The position numbers and the translations under genes were made by a program. This document shows, in pieces, positions 17,708-26,402 of a stretch of 64,000 nt of DNA. The notes below the pieces were generated by a model. The model made no database searches and was not told the origin of the DNA. It saw only the letters and a list, made by a program, of their open reading frames with translations. The DNA comes from JAJDUF01 sp965214295 (GTDB lineage Bacteria > Chloroflexota > UBA11872 > UBA12225 > JAJDUF01): contig OZ243944.1 of NCBI GenBank assembly GCA_965214295.1, forward strand, positions 806,001-870,000, read 5' to 3'. Within the stretch, counting starts at the first letter, position 1. Each line of letters opens with the position of its first letter.

Positions 17708-18004
17708 CTACTCCCGCTCGATGGTGCTGGTCAGCTTGAAGCTCCGCAAGCGATCCCGATACAGTTCGGCCAGTTCCAGCAGGCACACGATGACGGTAGC
17801 CACACCCTCCTCGTGTGCCTCAAGCATGATGGCCTCCGCCTCTTCCCTACTCAACGACGGCACCGCCTTCTGGAGCGCGCGGACCACTTAGCCCATCTCG
17901 TTGAACTCGTCATTGTGGAGCAGCACGCGGTAGCGCGGAATGAGACGCGACCGGCGCTCCATGTCCGGGGCAAGCTCCGGGGGCGCTACCTCCGGCATGA
18001 CCAT
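17708..18004 (-). pseudogene. clpS: clpS, ATP-dependent Clp protease adaptor, interrupted by an in-frame stop
   Basis: The full 99-codon frame from an ATG at 18004 (GGGGAGAG upstream) to TAG at 17708 encodes a clear ClpS: YRVLLHNDEFNEMG, then a TAA at 17888-17890 where ClpS normally has an aromatic or His residue, then VVRALQKAVPSLSREEAEAI, MLEAHEEG and VIVCLLELAELYRDRL. Asn31/Asp32 and the His of LEAHEEG match the N-degron pocket. ClpS delivers N-end rule substrates to ClpA/ClpC. A single base change (TAA to TAC/TAT) would restore the gene. A MITE lies 17 bases upstream. No clpA is nearby. Confidence 0.8.
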
Positions 18005-18020
18005 ACCACTCTCCCCTCTA

Positions 18021-18152
18021 AGACCGTTGCAAAAGTCGTCATTCCCGCTTTCGCGGGAACCCAAAAATCGGCCCCCCAGGTTGGCGGAGAGCCGACGTTG
18101 TATGGAGTCACCGGCACCATAGCACTCCGTCCGGGGAGTTACACAAAGGTTT
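18021..18152. mobile_element. MITE-like repeat (AGACC[T/G]TTGCA family) upstream of clpS
   Basis: Begins AGACCGTTGCAAAAGTCGTCATTCCCGC and ends GTTACACAAAGGTTT, diverged versions of the family ends seen at 33.05 and 35.90 kb. It contains the short palindrome TTCCCGCTTTCGCGGGAA. It sits where the clpS promoter should be. Confidence 0.6.
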
Positions 18153-18299
18153 CCTCGAGCACGGCTGTCCACTGCCGCAGGCCCGACCGCCGTGCCCAGC
18201 CACCTGCTAGTAGAACGTTGGGCAGCGCCCCCCCGTTGCTGACACGGCGGAGCCACACTACCCCCCAGCAGCACTGCGGCGCGCACCGCTGCCTATCAC

Positions 18300-19001
<702 letters not shown>

Positions 19002-19034
19002 CGCACGATCTCGCCAGCAGAGCTTCCGGCCATG

Positions 19035-21185
19035 CTAGGCTTCACCCAGTCCCGAACGACCGCCGGAGCTTTGGCCGGCGACCGCCTCTCGCTCGCGCAG
19101 CGCCGGCCCAACTCCGTCATTCCCACGTGCGCGGGAATCCAGCGCCAGGTCCACACCATCCGTTGCCATTTGATCGTGCCGCCCTGGCGTCGTCCGGCTG
19201 GCGACGGGGATGGTGAACCACACGGTCGTTCCAACCCCCTCGTCGCTCGTTAAGCCGATGCGACCACCATGGGCCTCGACGATAGCCTTGGCGATAGACA
19301 GCCCTAGTCCCGTGCCCGGCGACCCCTGCGGCGTCGTGGCGGAGCGGAAGTAACGCTCGAAGACCGTCGCCTGGTCGGGCAGCGGGATACCGGCGCCGTG
19401 GTCGGTGACGGCAATCCGCACCTGCCCCGGCGTCGTCAGCTCGCCCTGCCAGCTGGCCTCGACCACAATGTCGTCCCCGGCCGGCGCATACTTGCTGGCA
19501 TTGGTGAGCAGGTTCGTCAGCACCTGGATGAGGCGGTTACGGTCGGCCAACAGCGGCGGTAACGTGGCCGGGAGGTCGCGCACGTCGCTGGTCAAATCCC
19601 CCTCCGAGCGTCGCCGGTACCGGGAGCTTGTGACCAGCGAGACGCGCTGCCTCCGACCTTCGAGCAGCGGACGGACCGTTGCTACCGCCTGCCCGAACAC
19701 CACGTCGAGGCGGGTCGGCGTGACATAAATATCGAAGCGTCCCGCCCGGATGCTGCCGGCGTCCAGCACGTTGTCCACCAACGTCCTCAATCGCACCGAG
19801 CTACGCGAGATGCGCTCGACCGCTGACCGCAGCTCGGCTGGCGTCATCAGCTCGTAGTCGCCCGCCAGGATTTCGACGGTGGCCAGCAACGCCGTCAGCG
19901 GTGTCCGCACCTCGTGCGCCACGCTGAAGAGGTATTCGTCCTTGAGCTTGTTCAGTTCGGTCAGGTTTTCATAGGTTTGCTGCAAGCTGCGGCGCATCTC
20001 TTCCATCCGCCCCGCGAGGAGCGCCACTTCGTCGTCACCGGTGATGGCAATTGGCGTCTGCAGATCCCCCTGGCTGATCTGCTCGGCAGCCTTGGTCAGA
20101 CGGCGCAGCGGCCGGGTCAGCCGCATCGCTACCACATAGCCGACCGCAATCGCCACCAAGGCAATGGAGCCGATCACCGGCAAAAAGACGCGCAGCAACG
20201 ACGCTCGATCATCCGCCAGCGTGTGTGCCGGCACACCGACCGCGTACATGCCGATGCGCTTGCCCGACCGCGTGAGCAGCGGTTCGTACCGCGTGAGCAT
20301 ATTCGCTTCGAATACCCGGATCAGGCGCTCACGCGATTTGCCCTCACCCAAGACCCCATCGCGCACCCGCACGTCGGCCGACTGCCCCAGCGCCGGCTTG
20401 AGCAGCGGAAAGGTGGTGGCAGCGAGGCGGTCCAAGCAATAGATGCTCAAGTCCAAGCCAATGTCGTCTTTGATTTGCTCGGCGAAGGCTTGATCGAGCG
20501 GATACGCCACGTACACCGTCCCGAGGAGGTCTTGTTCTACGCCCAAGCCTGTACCGGACTGCGATCCGGTAATGGGCATGGCTACCGACATGGCCAGCGC
20601 ACAGGTGGTGTAGTCTGGTGCAGGGTTCTCCGGCCCGCCGGTCTGATAGACAATTGCCGGCGGCGGCCGCTCGCCCTGGAGCGCATGGGAGACACCGGGC
20701 AGGTGCAACAGACTTGTAGTTGGCAGACTTGCTCCGGCCGGTGCCGAGCGGGCGACGACGCGCCCGTTGGGATCGGTCACCGCAAGGCTATAGTGCGGGT
20801 GGAGATCGCGAATCGGCTCCAGGAGCAAGGTGATCGCCGCCCGCTTCTGATCAATCGGAACCCCGTCCTCGGCAGGCGGGTCGGTGTCCAGCTCGTGCTG
20901 CTGGACGGAGAAGGCGACTTCCTCCGCGATCTGCTCACCCACGCTACGCGCGGCTTCGATCCGCTGCTCATACAGGAACGCAAACGTCTTCGCGGCGTCA
21001 CGAAGCCGGTCACTGGCCGTCTGCACTAGCTTCTGGTCGGCAATAAACCAACTGGCGGCCCCGGTGCCGCCCACGGCCAGCAGCACCAAAAGCACCGCGC
21101 TCGCCACCAAACGCACACGGAGGCCCATCCGGCCCGTGCCACTGTCTTCCGCTGCGTCGCTACCGGCAAATGCCGTCGTGGACAT
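19035..21185 (-). CDS. Membrane sensor histidine kinase
   Basis: A 716-residue kinase: membrane segment near residues 25-45, an extracytoplasmic sensor region of about 280 residues, a second membrane segment, HAMP (RLTRPLRRLTKAAEQISQGD), HisKA with phosphoacceptor His in VAHEVRTPL, and HATPase (NLLTNASKYAP, DHGAGIP, GTGLGLSIAKAIVEAHGG). The catalytic domain should end near VWFTIPVAS. The next 55 residues come from a coding palindromic element (19141-19194) and a short-palindrome repeat (LDSRARGNDG). The ATG at 21185 has GGGGGA upstream. It should phosphorylate the adjacent response regulator. Confidence 0.92.
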   Translation of the reverse strand: MSTTAFAGSDAAEDSGTGRMGLRVRLVASAVLLVLLAVGGTGAASWFIADQKLVQTASDRLRDAAKTFAFLYEQRIEAARSVGEQIAEEVAFSVQQHELDTDPPAEDGVPIDQKRAAITLLLEPIRDLHPHYSLAVTDPNGRVVARSAPAGASLPTTSLLHLPGVSHALQGERPPPAIVYQTGGPENPAPDYTTCALAMSVAMPITGSQSGTGLGVEQDLLGTVYVAYPLDQAFAEQIKDDIGLDLSIYCLDRLAATTFPLLKPALGQSADVRVRDGVLGEGKSRERLIRVFEANMLTRYEPLLTRSGKRIGMYAVGVPAHTLADDRASLLRVFLPVIGSIALVAIAVGYVVAMRLTRPLRRLTKAAEQISQGDLQTPIAITGDDEVALLAGRMEEMRRSLQQTYENLTELNKLKDEYLFSVAHEVRTPLTALLATVEILAGDYELMTPAELRSAVERISRSSVRLRTLVDNVLDAGSIRAGRFDIYVTPTRLDVVFGQAVATVRPLLEGRRQRVSLVTSSRYRRRSEGDLTSDVRDLPATLPPLLADRNRLIQVLTNLLTNASKYAPAGDDIVVEASWQGELTTPGQVRIAVTDHGAGIPLPDQATVFERYFRSATTPQGSPGTGLGLSIAKAIVEAHGGRIGLTSDEGVGTTVWFTIPVASRTTPGRHDQMATDGVDLALDSRARGNDGVGPALREREAVAGQSSGGRSGLGEA
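19141..19194. repeat. Coding palindromic element, copy 2 (3' end of histidine kinase)
   Basis: Arms CGCCAGGTCCACAC and GTGCCGCCCTGGCG flank a centre with CCATTTGATC, shared with copy 1. The stem has more mismatches than other copies. It is translated as part of the kinase tail. Confidence 0.65.
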
Positions 21186-21230
21186 GGTCCCCCGCACCAG
21201 TCACCCCTAGCAGGGCGTAGGACACTCCTC

Positions 21231-21247
21231 CGATACTCCGCGTATCG
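21231..21247. promoter_or_regulatory. Inverted repeat upstream of histidine kinase
   Basis: CGATAC-TCCGC-GTATCG, perfect 6-bp arms with a 5-bp spacer, lies about 46 bases before the kinase ATG. TATACT on the minus strand lies just upstream and could be a -10 element. It is a candidate operator for autoregulation. Confidence 0.3.
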
Positions 21248-21399
21248 CTGTTGCCTTAGTATACGCTGCGTGCCCCCAAGCCACCGCAGAAACGAGGGAT
21301 ACCGCCGTCCCCGCCTCCCGGAACGCCGGCGCTGCAGCCCCAGCCTTCTCCCCCCTACCAAGAGAACGTGGCTTCAATCTGGAGCTACGCCTTGCCGTC

Positions 21400-21532
21400 A
21401 GGGCCTTGCCACTGTCACCCTGAGCGGAGCGAAGGGTCTCTCCCTCGTGGCCAAGATTCTGCGCTCCGCTCAGAATGACATTGGACAGGCCGCTCGGAAT
21501 GACCGGGTTGGCGGCGACTTTGGAAAGGCCCT
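21400..21532. mobile_element. MITE-like element with AGGGCCTT ends, downstream of guaB
   Basis: Begins AGGGCCTTGCCA and ends TTTGGAAAGGCCCT. The internal CTGAGCGGAGCGAAGGGTCTC and GCTCCGCTCAGAATGAC form a palindrome. CTTGCCGT occurs just outside both ends (21391-21398 and 21535-21542), consistent with an 8-bp target duplication. A larger copy in opposite orientation lies upstream of guaB. Confidence 0.6.
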
Positions 21533-21544
21533 CCCTTGCCGTAG

Positions 21545-23068
21545 CTACGTCTTGACGGCGTAATTCGGGGCTTCTCGTGTGATCACGACATCGTGCGGGT
21601 GGCTCTCCCGCAGCGCCGCCGGACTGATGCGGACGAAGCGCGTCTGTGCCTTCATCTCCGGAATGGTCCGCACCCCGGTGTAGTGCATACCGGCCCGCAG
21701 CCCGCCCACGAGCTGATAGACGACCTCGGACAGCTTGCCCCGGTACCGCACCCGGCCCTCGATACCCTCGGGTACCGTCTTCACCACCCCGTTCTGCGCG
21801 TAGCGGTCACGCGCAAAGCCGCGCGACTGCATCGCGCCGACCGACCCCATGCCCCGATACTCTTTGAAGTGCTCGCCTTGGAAGATCACCAAATCGCCAG
21901 GCGACTCTTCGACACCGGCGAGCAGCGAGCCAAGCATCACACTGTCCGCGCCGGCAGCGATGGCCTTCGCCACGTCGCCGCTGTATTGGACACCGCCATC
22001 GGCGATCAGCGGCGTCCCCGTCTCTCCGGCCGCCTGAGCACATTCCATGATCGCCGTCAGCTGCGGTACACCGGCAGCCGCCACGATGCGCGTCGTGCAG
22101 ATCGCGCTGGCGCCGATACCGACCTTGACGGCGTCGGCCCCGGCCGCGATCAAGTCCCGCGTCGCTTCCCCCGTTGCGGCGTTACCGGCGATCACGTCGA
22201 GGTCGCTGTAGCGGCGCTTCAATGTCTGCACCATCGCCATGACCCCGGCCGTATGGCCGTGGGCCACGTCCACCACGAGCGCATCCACCCCAGCGTCGAC
22301 CAGCGCTTCCGCCCGTTCCAGCGCTTCGCCGCCCACCCCCACCGCCGCGGCCACGCGCAACCGGCCGCGCTGGTCCTTCGTCGCGTGCGGAAAGCGGAGC
22401 TTCTTGTCTATGTCCTTGACCGTAATCAGGCCCTTGAGCATCCCGTCCGCGTCCACAATCGGCAACTTCTCGATCCGGTGGCGGTGCAAGATGGCCCGCG
22501 CCTCGTCGAGCGTGATCCCCACCGACGCCGTGATGAGCGGCAGCGGGGTCATCAGCGCCCGAATCTCCTGCTCCAAGTCGTCCTGAAAGCGCAAGTCGCG
22601 GTTGGTCAGAATACCGACCAACCGACCGTTGTCGGTGATGGGCACCCCGGAGATATGGTACTTCGCCATGACGGCGAGCGCGTCCCCCACAAGCTCATGG
22701 GGGCCGAGCGTGACCGGCTCGACGATCATGCCGGCCTCCGAGCGCTTCACCTTGTCCACCTCGGCGGCCTGTGCCGCCACGGGCAGGTTGCGATGAATAA
22801 CGCCAATCCCCCCCTCACGCGCCAGCGCAATCGCCAACCGGGCCTCGCTGACGGTATCCATCGCCGCCGAGACGATAGGCACCTGCAAGCGAATCCGCGG
22901 TGTCAGAAAAGTGCCGACATCGGCATCCCCCGGCAAGACATCCGAGCGACCGGGCACCAGCAAGACATCCTCGAAAGTAAAACCTTCGCCGATGATCTTG
23001 GCCTCGCTGGCGGGATCAAGGGCCACACTGGGAGAGCTACCGACAAACGTACCGGCCAATTGGCTCAT
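21545..23068 (-). CDS. guaB: Inosine-5'-monophosphate dehydrogenase
   Basis: A 507-residue NAD-dependent enzyme for the first committed step of GMP synthesis (IMP to XMP). The barrel start is FTFEDVLLVPGRSDVLP. Two CBS domains fill residues about 100-220. The catalytic Cys lies in GIGASAICTTRIV, where most family members have GPGSICTTR, so PGS is replaced by ASA. The flap YRGMGSVGAMQ and ADGGVQYSGD are present. AGGAG lies 7 bases before the ATG at 23068. The gene is flanked by inverted AGGGCCTT MITEs. Confidence 0.95.
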   Translation of the reverse strand: MSQLAGTFVGSSPSVALDPASEAKIIGEGFTFEDVLLVPGRSDVLPGDADVGTFLTPRIRLQVPIVSAAMDTVSEARLAIALAREGGIGVIHRNLPVAAQAAEVDKVKRSEAGMIVEPVTLGPHELVGDALAVMAKYHISGVPITDNGRLVGILTNRDLRFQDDLEQEIRALMTPLPLITASVGITLDEARAILHRHRIEKLPIVDADGMLKGLITVKDIDKKLRFPHATKDQRGRLRVAAAVGVGGEALERAEALVDAGVDALVVDVAHGHTAGVMAMVQTLKRRYSDLDVIAGNAATGEATRDLIAAGADAVKVGIGASAICTTRIVAAAGVPQLTAIMECAQAAGETGTPLIADGGVQYSGDVAKAIAAGADSVMLGSLLAGVEESPGDLVIFQGEHFKEYRGMGSVGAMQSRGFARDRYAQNGVVKTVPEGIEGRVRYRGKLSEVVYQLVGGLRAGMHYTGVRTIPEMKAQTRFVRISPAALRESHPHDVVITREAPNYAVKT

Positions 23069-23105
23069 CTGCACGCTCCTTTCCGTGTACCCAGCACCAA
23101 ATCAC

Positions 23106-23149
23106 AGTGTAATTAGCCTAGTGTAGCGGCGGCTGCGACCCGGCCGCAA
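23106..23149 (-). promoter_or_regulatory. Possible guaB promoter
   Basis: On the minus strand, TTGCGG (23144-23149) is 18 bp from TACACT (23120-23125). A second TACACT lies at 23106-23111. The region is more AT-rich than its surroundings. Confidence 0.4.
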
Positions 23150-23168
23150 CCACTACCACGTGCAGCGC

Positions 23169-23374
23169 AGGGCCTTTCCAAAGTCGCCGCCAACCCTGCC
23201 ATTCCGAGCAGCCTTCCCAACGTCATTCCGAGCAGCCTGTCCCCTGTCATTCCGAGCGGCCTGTCCCCTGTCATTCTGAGCGGAGCGAAGAATCTCGGCC
23301 TCGCGAGTGCGACCCGTCGCTCCGCTCAGAGCCGACACTGAGCCTGTCGAAGTGGTGACATATGGCAAGGCCCT
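23169..23374. mobile_element. MITE-like element with AGGGCCTT ends, upstream of guaB
   Basis: A 206-bp element beginning AGGGCCTTTCCAAAGTCGCC and ending ATATGGCAAGGCCCT. Its first 27 bases are the exact complement of the end of the 21400-21532 copy. It includes three tandem GTCATTCCGAGC units and a CTGAGCGGAGCGAAG palindrome. It has no coding capacity. Confidence 0.6.
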
Positions 23375-23399
23375 GCGCGCAGCGACAGCCTCCCCGCTA

Positions 23400-23553
23400 T
23401 CAGGAGGCTGTCGCCACCTTGCCGTTTCGGGCCACCGGCAAGAAGGCGCGTGGCCGGTAGCGCCGGAAAATCACCTCCAGCCCCGGGTAGATGGCCAGCA
23501 CCGTCAGCCACCGTTGCCTCGGAGTTTTCCTGCAACCCGGTTGAGCTACTCAT
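23400..23553 (-). pseudogene. Small overlapping gene, frameshifted in an A4 run
   Basis: An ATG at 23553 overlaps the membrane protein's TGA as ATGA. The ATG frame starts MSSSTGLQE. After the AAAA run (23525-23528, plus strand TTTT) a different frame reads RQRWLTVLAIYPGLEVIFRR and ARNGKVATAS to TGA at 23400, with the strong G/C third positions seen in real genes here. Removing one A joins them into about 50 residues with one hydrophobic segment. The product is unknown. Sequencing error or true loss are both possible. Confidence 0.4.
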
Positions 23554-24443
23554 ACCGGCACCCGAGCGATGAAGTACAGCACGCGAGCGATGATCGCGCC
23601 GCTCACCACCGCTCCCGTCGCGATATAGAGCAGGCCCGTAGCCGCCATCATCGAGCGCGTGCGAGCCGTCCGCCAGATCATCCAGCTCAGGACCAACGGA
23701 AACGCCACGCCGATACCAACCCGTAACCCGAACCACCAGCGATAGTGCTCCAGGAGTGCCGCCGGGCCGATCTCCGCCGGCGCCACCACCAGGGCCACCC
23801 CGACCATACTCAGTGCCAAGAGCGCCTGCACACCCAGCGCGCCCGCGAGGCCGGCATTGATGAGCAGCAACGGCCGCGGCGAGAGCTGCGGCGTCACCAG
23901 ATACCAGTGACCCAGCATCCAGCCGCTCCACACACTCCCCAGCACCAGCGTGCTCGCCGCCGTAGCGAGCAGCGCCAATAGCAAGAGCACACCTGGCGTC
24001 GTCACGGGCGGCAGATACGCGGCCACGCCGGCGGCCAAGGCCACCAGCCCCACGCCACCGGCCACCAGCCCGACCCGCGTGGCCAGCCGCGGTCGCTCTG
24101 ACGACGCCAGCCGCGCACCACCCCTCCCATCATCGTGCGCGGCTGGCGCGTCATCGGCACGCACCAGCAACAAGTGAACGACCAGCAGCGCCGCGAACAG
24201 CACCCACAGCACCGGCTCATACGCCACCCACGGCGCGCGCGCCTCATAAGGCAGCAGGGACGGCAGCGGCAGGGCCAACCGCAGCCACAGGCCCAGCACC
24301 ATGAACAGCAGCAGCACCGCCCCGTTGAAGAGGAGGTACCCACGGGCCAGCGGCGTGCGGAGGTGTACCGCCAGACTGGTCAACAGCCCACCGGTACTCA
24401 GCATCACGAGCACATGGAAAAAGCTAAGTGGCACTGCCTGCAC
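23550..24443 (-). CDS. Integral membrane protein of unknown function
   Basis: A 297-residue protein with about eight hydrophobic segments. A GTG start at 24443 follows GGGAGG. A loop after the third segment (residues about 97-115, DDAPAAHDDGRGGARLASS) is encoded by a coding palindromic element. The motif WSGWMLGHWYLVTPQLSPRP between later segments has conserved-looking His and Trp, but I do not recognise the family. A small gene overlaps its stop. It probably sits in the cytoplasmic membrane; function unknown. Confidence 0.75.
   Translation of the reverse strand: MQAVPLSFFHVLVMLSTGGLLTSLAVHLRTPLARGYLLFNGAVLLLFMVLGLWLRLALPLPSLLPYEARAPWVAYEPVLWVLFAALLVVHLLLVRADDAPAAHDDGRGGARLASSERPRLATRVGLVAGGVGLVALAAGVAAYLPPVTTPGVLLLLALLATAASTLVLGSVWSGWMLGHWYLVTPQLSPRPLLLINAGLAGALGVQALLALSMVGVALVVAPAEIGPAALLEHYRWWFGLRVGIGVAFPLVLSWMIWRTARTRSMMAATGLLYIATGAVVSGAIIARVLYFIARVPV
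24100..24152. repeat. Coding palindromic element, copy 3 (in membrane protein)
   Basis: Arms GACGACGCCAGCCGCGCAC (24100-24118) and GTGCGCGGCTGGCGCGTC (24135-24152) pair almost perfectly around a CCTCCCATCATC centre. Its inner arm differs from copy 1 (CCGCG against GTCTG) but the partner arm differs to match. Confidence 0.85.
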
Positions 24444-24578
24444 CGCTTATTCCTCCCTGGTGAACGGGAGTGCCAGCAGCATTATACGCCGCGCCGCCCT
24501 CGCCGCCGCGCCTCGGAACCCCTGTCTCCCTGCGGAGCCGGGGAACCATCGTGGGGGCCGGTACTTTGCAGCCATACC

Positions 24579-25385
24579 CTAACCCGGCCACACAAACACC
24601 GGATCACCCCGGCGGATACCTAGAACGCCAGCCGCGCTCCCCTCGCGCACGGCCAGCTCGAGGAAACCGGCGCTACCCCAGATCACCAACGGCTCACCGA
24701 CCGCAGCTCCGGCATAACTCTCGACCGGACCGAGCAAGGTGTGGGTCCGTATGTCCACCCTCAGCCCGTCCCCTGGCCTAGAGAGATGCTCCGGGCGGAT
24801 GTTGGCGACGGCGTTCCCGAAGTGGTCGATGTGCAGGATTTCGCCCCGCAGGCGGTCCCCGTCCCGCGTCGGCCGCGGCAAAGGTATCCCCGCCAGCGCG
24901 CCGAGGGGGCTACCGAGCCGATCCAGTGCCACGCCGGCCGCGAGGTGGGCCGCGACCGGCGCCATGATGTCGCGCCCGTGAAAAGTGTGGCTGACCTCAC
25001 TCGCTGGCACCAGCCAGTACTGCGGCTCCGTAAGCTCCACGGCTCGCCAGCTATCCGCAGCCAGCCACTCCACGATCCAGCGGAGCAGACCGTTATCCGG
25101 CCCGACGAAGGAGTGGCCGCCGGCCTCCACCGCAATCAGCGGTCGGTCGGTCCCCACACCGGGGTCCACGACCGCGAGGTGGATGCTGCCGGCCGGGAAA
25201 TACGGACAGGCCACGACCAGGTGGAATGCGCCGGCCCGGACATCCTGCGGCGGCACTGCGTGGGTCAGATCCACGACCGCAGCCTCGGGACAGATGCTTC
25301 CGATCACCCCCCTCAGCACGCCCACGTAGGTATCCCGGCTGCCAAAGTCGGTCAGCAGGGTGATGAGCGGCCGACGAGACGGCAT
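24579..25385 (-). CDS. DUF62-family S-adenosylmethionine hydrolase
   Basis: A 268-residue member of the SAM hydroxide adenosyltransferase (DUF62) family, which splits SAM to adenosine and methionine and is related to fluorinase. It has the N-terminal LLTDFGSRDTYVGVLRGVI, VDLTHAVPPQDV, VVDPGVGT and GPDNGLL motifs, and the C-terminal domain DHFGNAVANI. It starts at the ATG at 25385 so that the protein opens just before the conserved TDFG; the ribosome site is weak. It stands alone between a membrane gene and a divergent toxin-antitoxin locus. Confidence 0.88.
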   Translation of the reverse strand: MPSRRPLITLLTDFGSRDTYVGVLRGVIGSICPEAAVVDLTHAVPPQDVRAGAFHLVVACPYFPAGSIHLAVVDPGVGTDRPLIAVEAGGHSFVGPDNGLLRWIVEWLAADSWRAVELTEPQYWLVPASEVSHTFHGRDIMAPVAAHLAAGVALDRLGSPLGALAGIPLPRPTRDGDRLRGEILHIDHFGNAVANIRPEHLSRPGDGLRVDIRTHTLLGPVESYAGAAVGEPLVIWGSAGFLELAVREGSAAGVLGIRRGDPVFVWPG

Positions 25386-25612
25386 AGTATATCCGCAGCC
25401 CAATGACTATCCGGTGCAGTGGATTGTATGATAGCGAGTACGCCAGGAGCACAGACGATGCTGCCGCGCTGCGCCCCGTCGGACGCTGATCGGTGTAGCA
25501 CTGGCCCCCCTCTCGCCGGGGCCGAGAGCGCCTCCCGCGTGCCACTGCCCACTGAACAGGGTGTGGGAGCTACCCCACCTCACGCACCCTCCTGCCGATT
25601 TCCTCACCGTGC

Positions 25613-25618
25613 TATACT
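25613..25618 (+). promoter_or_regulatory. -10 element for a probably leaderless antitoxin mRNA
   Basis: TATACT ends 6 bases before the ATG at 25625, so transcription would begin at or next to the start codon. No Shine-Dalgarno site is present. The -35 is weak. Confidence 0.4.
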
Positions 25619-25624
25619 CATCCC

Positions 25625-25918
25625 ATGCCAAAGGCCAGCGCAGCAGAGTCCACCTCCATGACTATTCCCTACGATGAGTTTGCTCGCAATCTCGCGGGCA
25701 TCCTAGAGCAGCTCACCCCCGGCGGCGAGCCGGTCATCGTCGAGCGCAACGGCACATGCTATCAGGTTGTAGTCGCACCTCCCGCTCACCGTGAAGACCG
25801 GCGGCTCACCAGGGACGACCCGCTCTGGGAGCTTGTCGGCTCCGCGACGGATGCGCCGCCAACGGACGCCGCCAAGAAGCACGAGTACCTGGCGGATGCG
25901 TATACTCCTCAGCCGTGA
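25625..25918 (+). CDS. Antitoxin of a type II toxin-antitoxin pair (Phd/YefM-like)
   Basis: A 97-residue small acidic protein. The region MTIPYDEFARNLAGILEQL and EPVIVERNGTCYQVVV resembles Phd/YefM antitoxins, which repress their operon through an N-terminal DNA-binding fold and neutralise the toxin by a C-terminal tail. The ATG at 25625 fits a leaderless message; an internal ATG at 25658 is the alternative. Its TGA overlaps the GTG of the PIN toxin gene. The toxin is broken, so this is likely an orphan antitoxin now. Confidence 0.7.
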   Translation: MPKASAAESTSMTIPYDEFARNLAGILEQLTPGGEPVIVERNGTCYQVVVAPPAHREDRRLTRDDPLWELVGSATDAPPTDAAKKHEYLADAYTPQP

Positions 25919-26365
25919 GCATCCGAGCGGTCGGCTCCCAGTGGGTATTTCTGGATAGCTCTGGATTCTTGGCCCTAATCCACCCCCGCGATGCCCATTA
26001 CCAGGAAGCACGTACCTGCTGAACGTGGCTCTCCGACCACTATTGGCTGCCCGTCACCACCAACTTCATTGTTGCCGAAACACACGCGCTCTTACTGTCT
26101 CGCCTCGGCCACACCCATGCGACCGCCTTCTTGCGTCGGCTTCCCCAGAGCGCCACGCAGATCGAGCGAGTCACGGTCGCTGACGAGCAGCGCGCTTTGG
26201 CGATCATCTTCCAGTACGCAGATATACGCAGATAAGGGCTTCTCCCTCACAGATGCCACCAGCTTTGCGGTGATGGAACGCCTGGGGATTACCCACGCCT
26301 TGGCGTTTGACCGCCATTTCACCCAGTACGGGTTGACCGTGCTTACATCCGCAGCACTACCATAG
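25915..26365 (+). pseudogene. PIN-domain (VapC-like) toxin, interrupted by a stop and a 10-bp duplication
   Basis: From the GTG at 25915 the frame reads WVFLDSSGFLALIHPRDAHY, the first acidic motif of PIN nucleases, then meets TGA at 26020-26022. It continues in frame with LPVTTNFIVAETHALLLSRL. At 26215-26234 the ten bases TACGCAGATA are repeated exactly in tandem and shift the frame. Removing one copy restores YADKGFSLTDATSFAVMERL, the last acidic motifs, and LAFDRHFTQYGL to TAG at 26365. PIN toxins cleave RNA. Two lesions make this a dead gene unless the consensus is wrong. Confidence 0.8.
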
Positions 26366-26402
26366 TCTCCGCCGGGCTGTGCCGCCCCGGCACTCGGCGG
26401 CG

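Noticed and set aside
21593..23116. 507-codon plus-strand frame opposite guaB
   Set aside because: Antisense shadow of a highly conserved gene; no family features or ribosome site.
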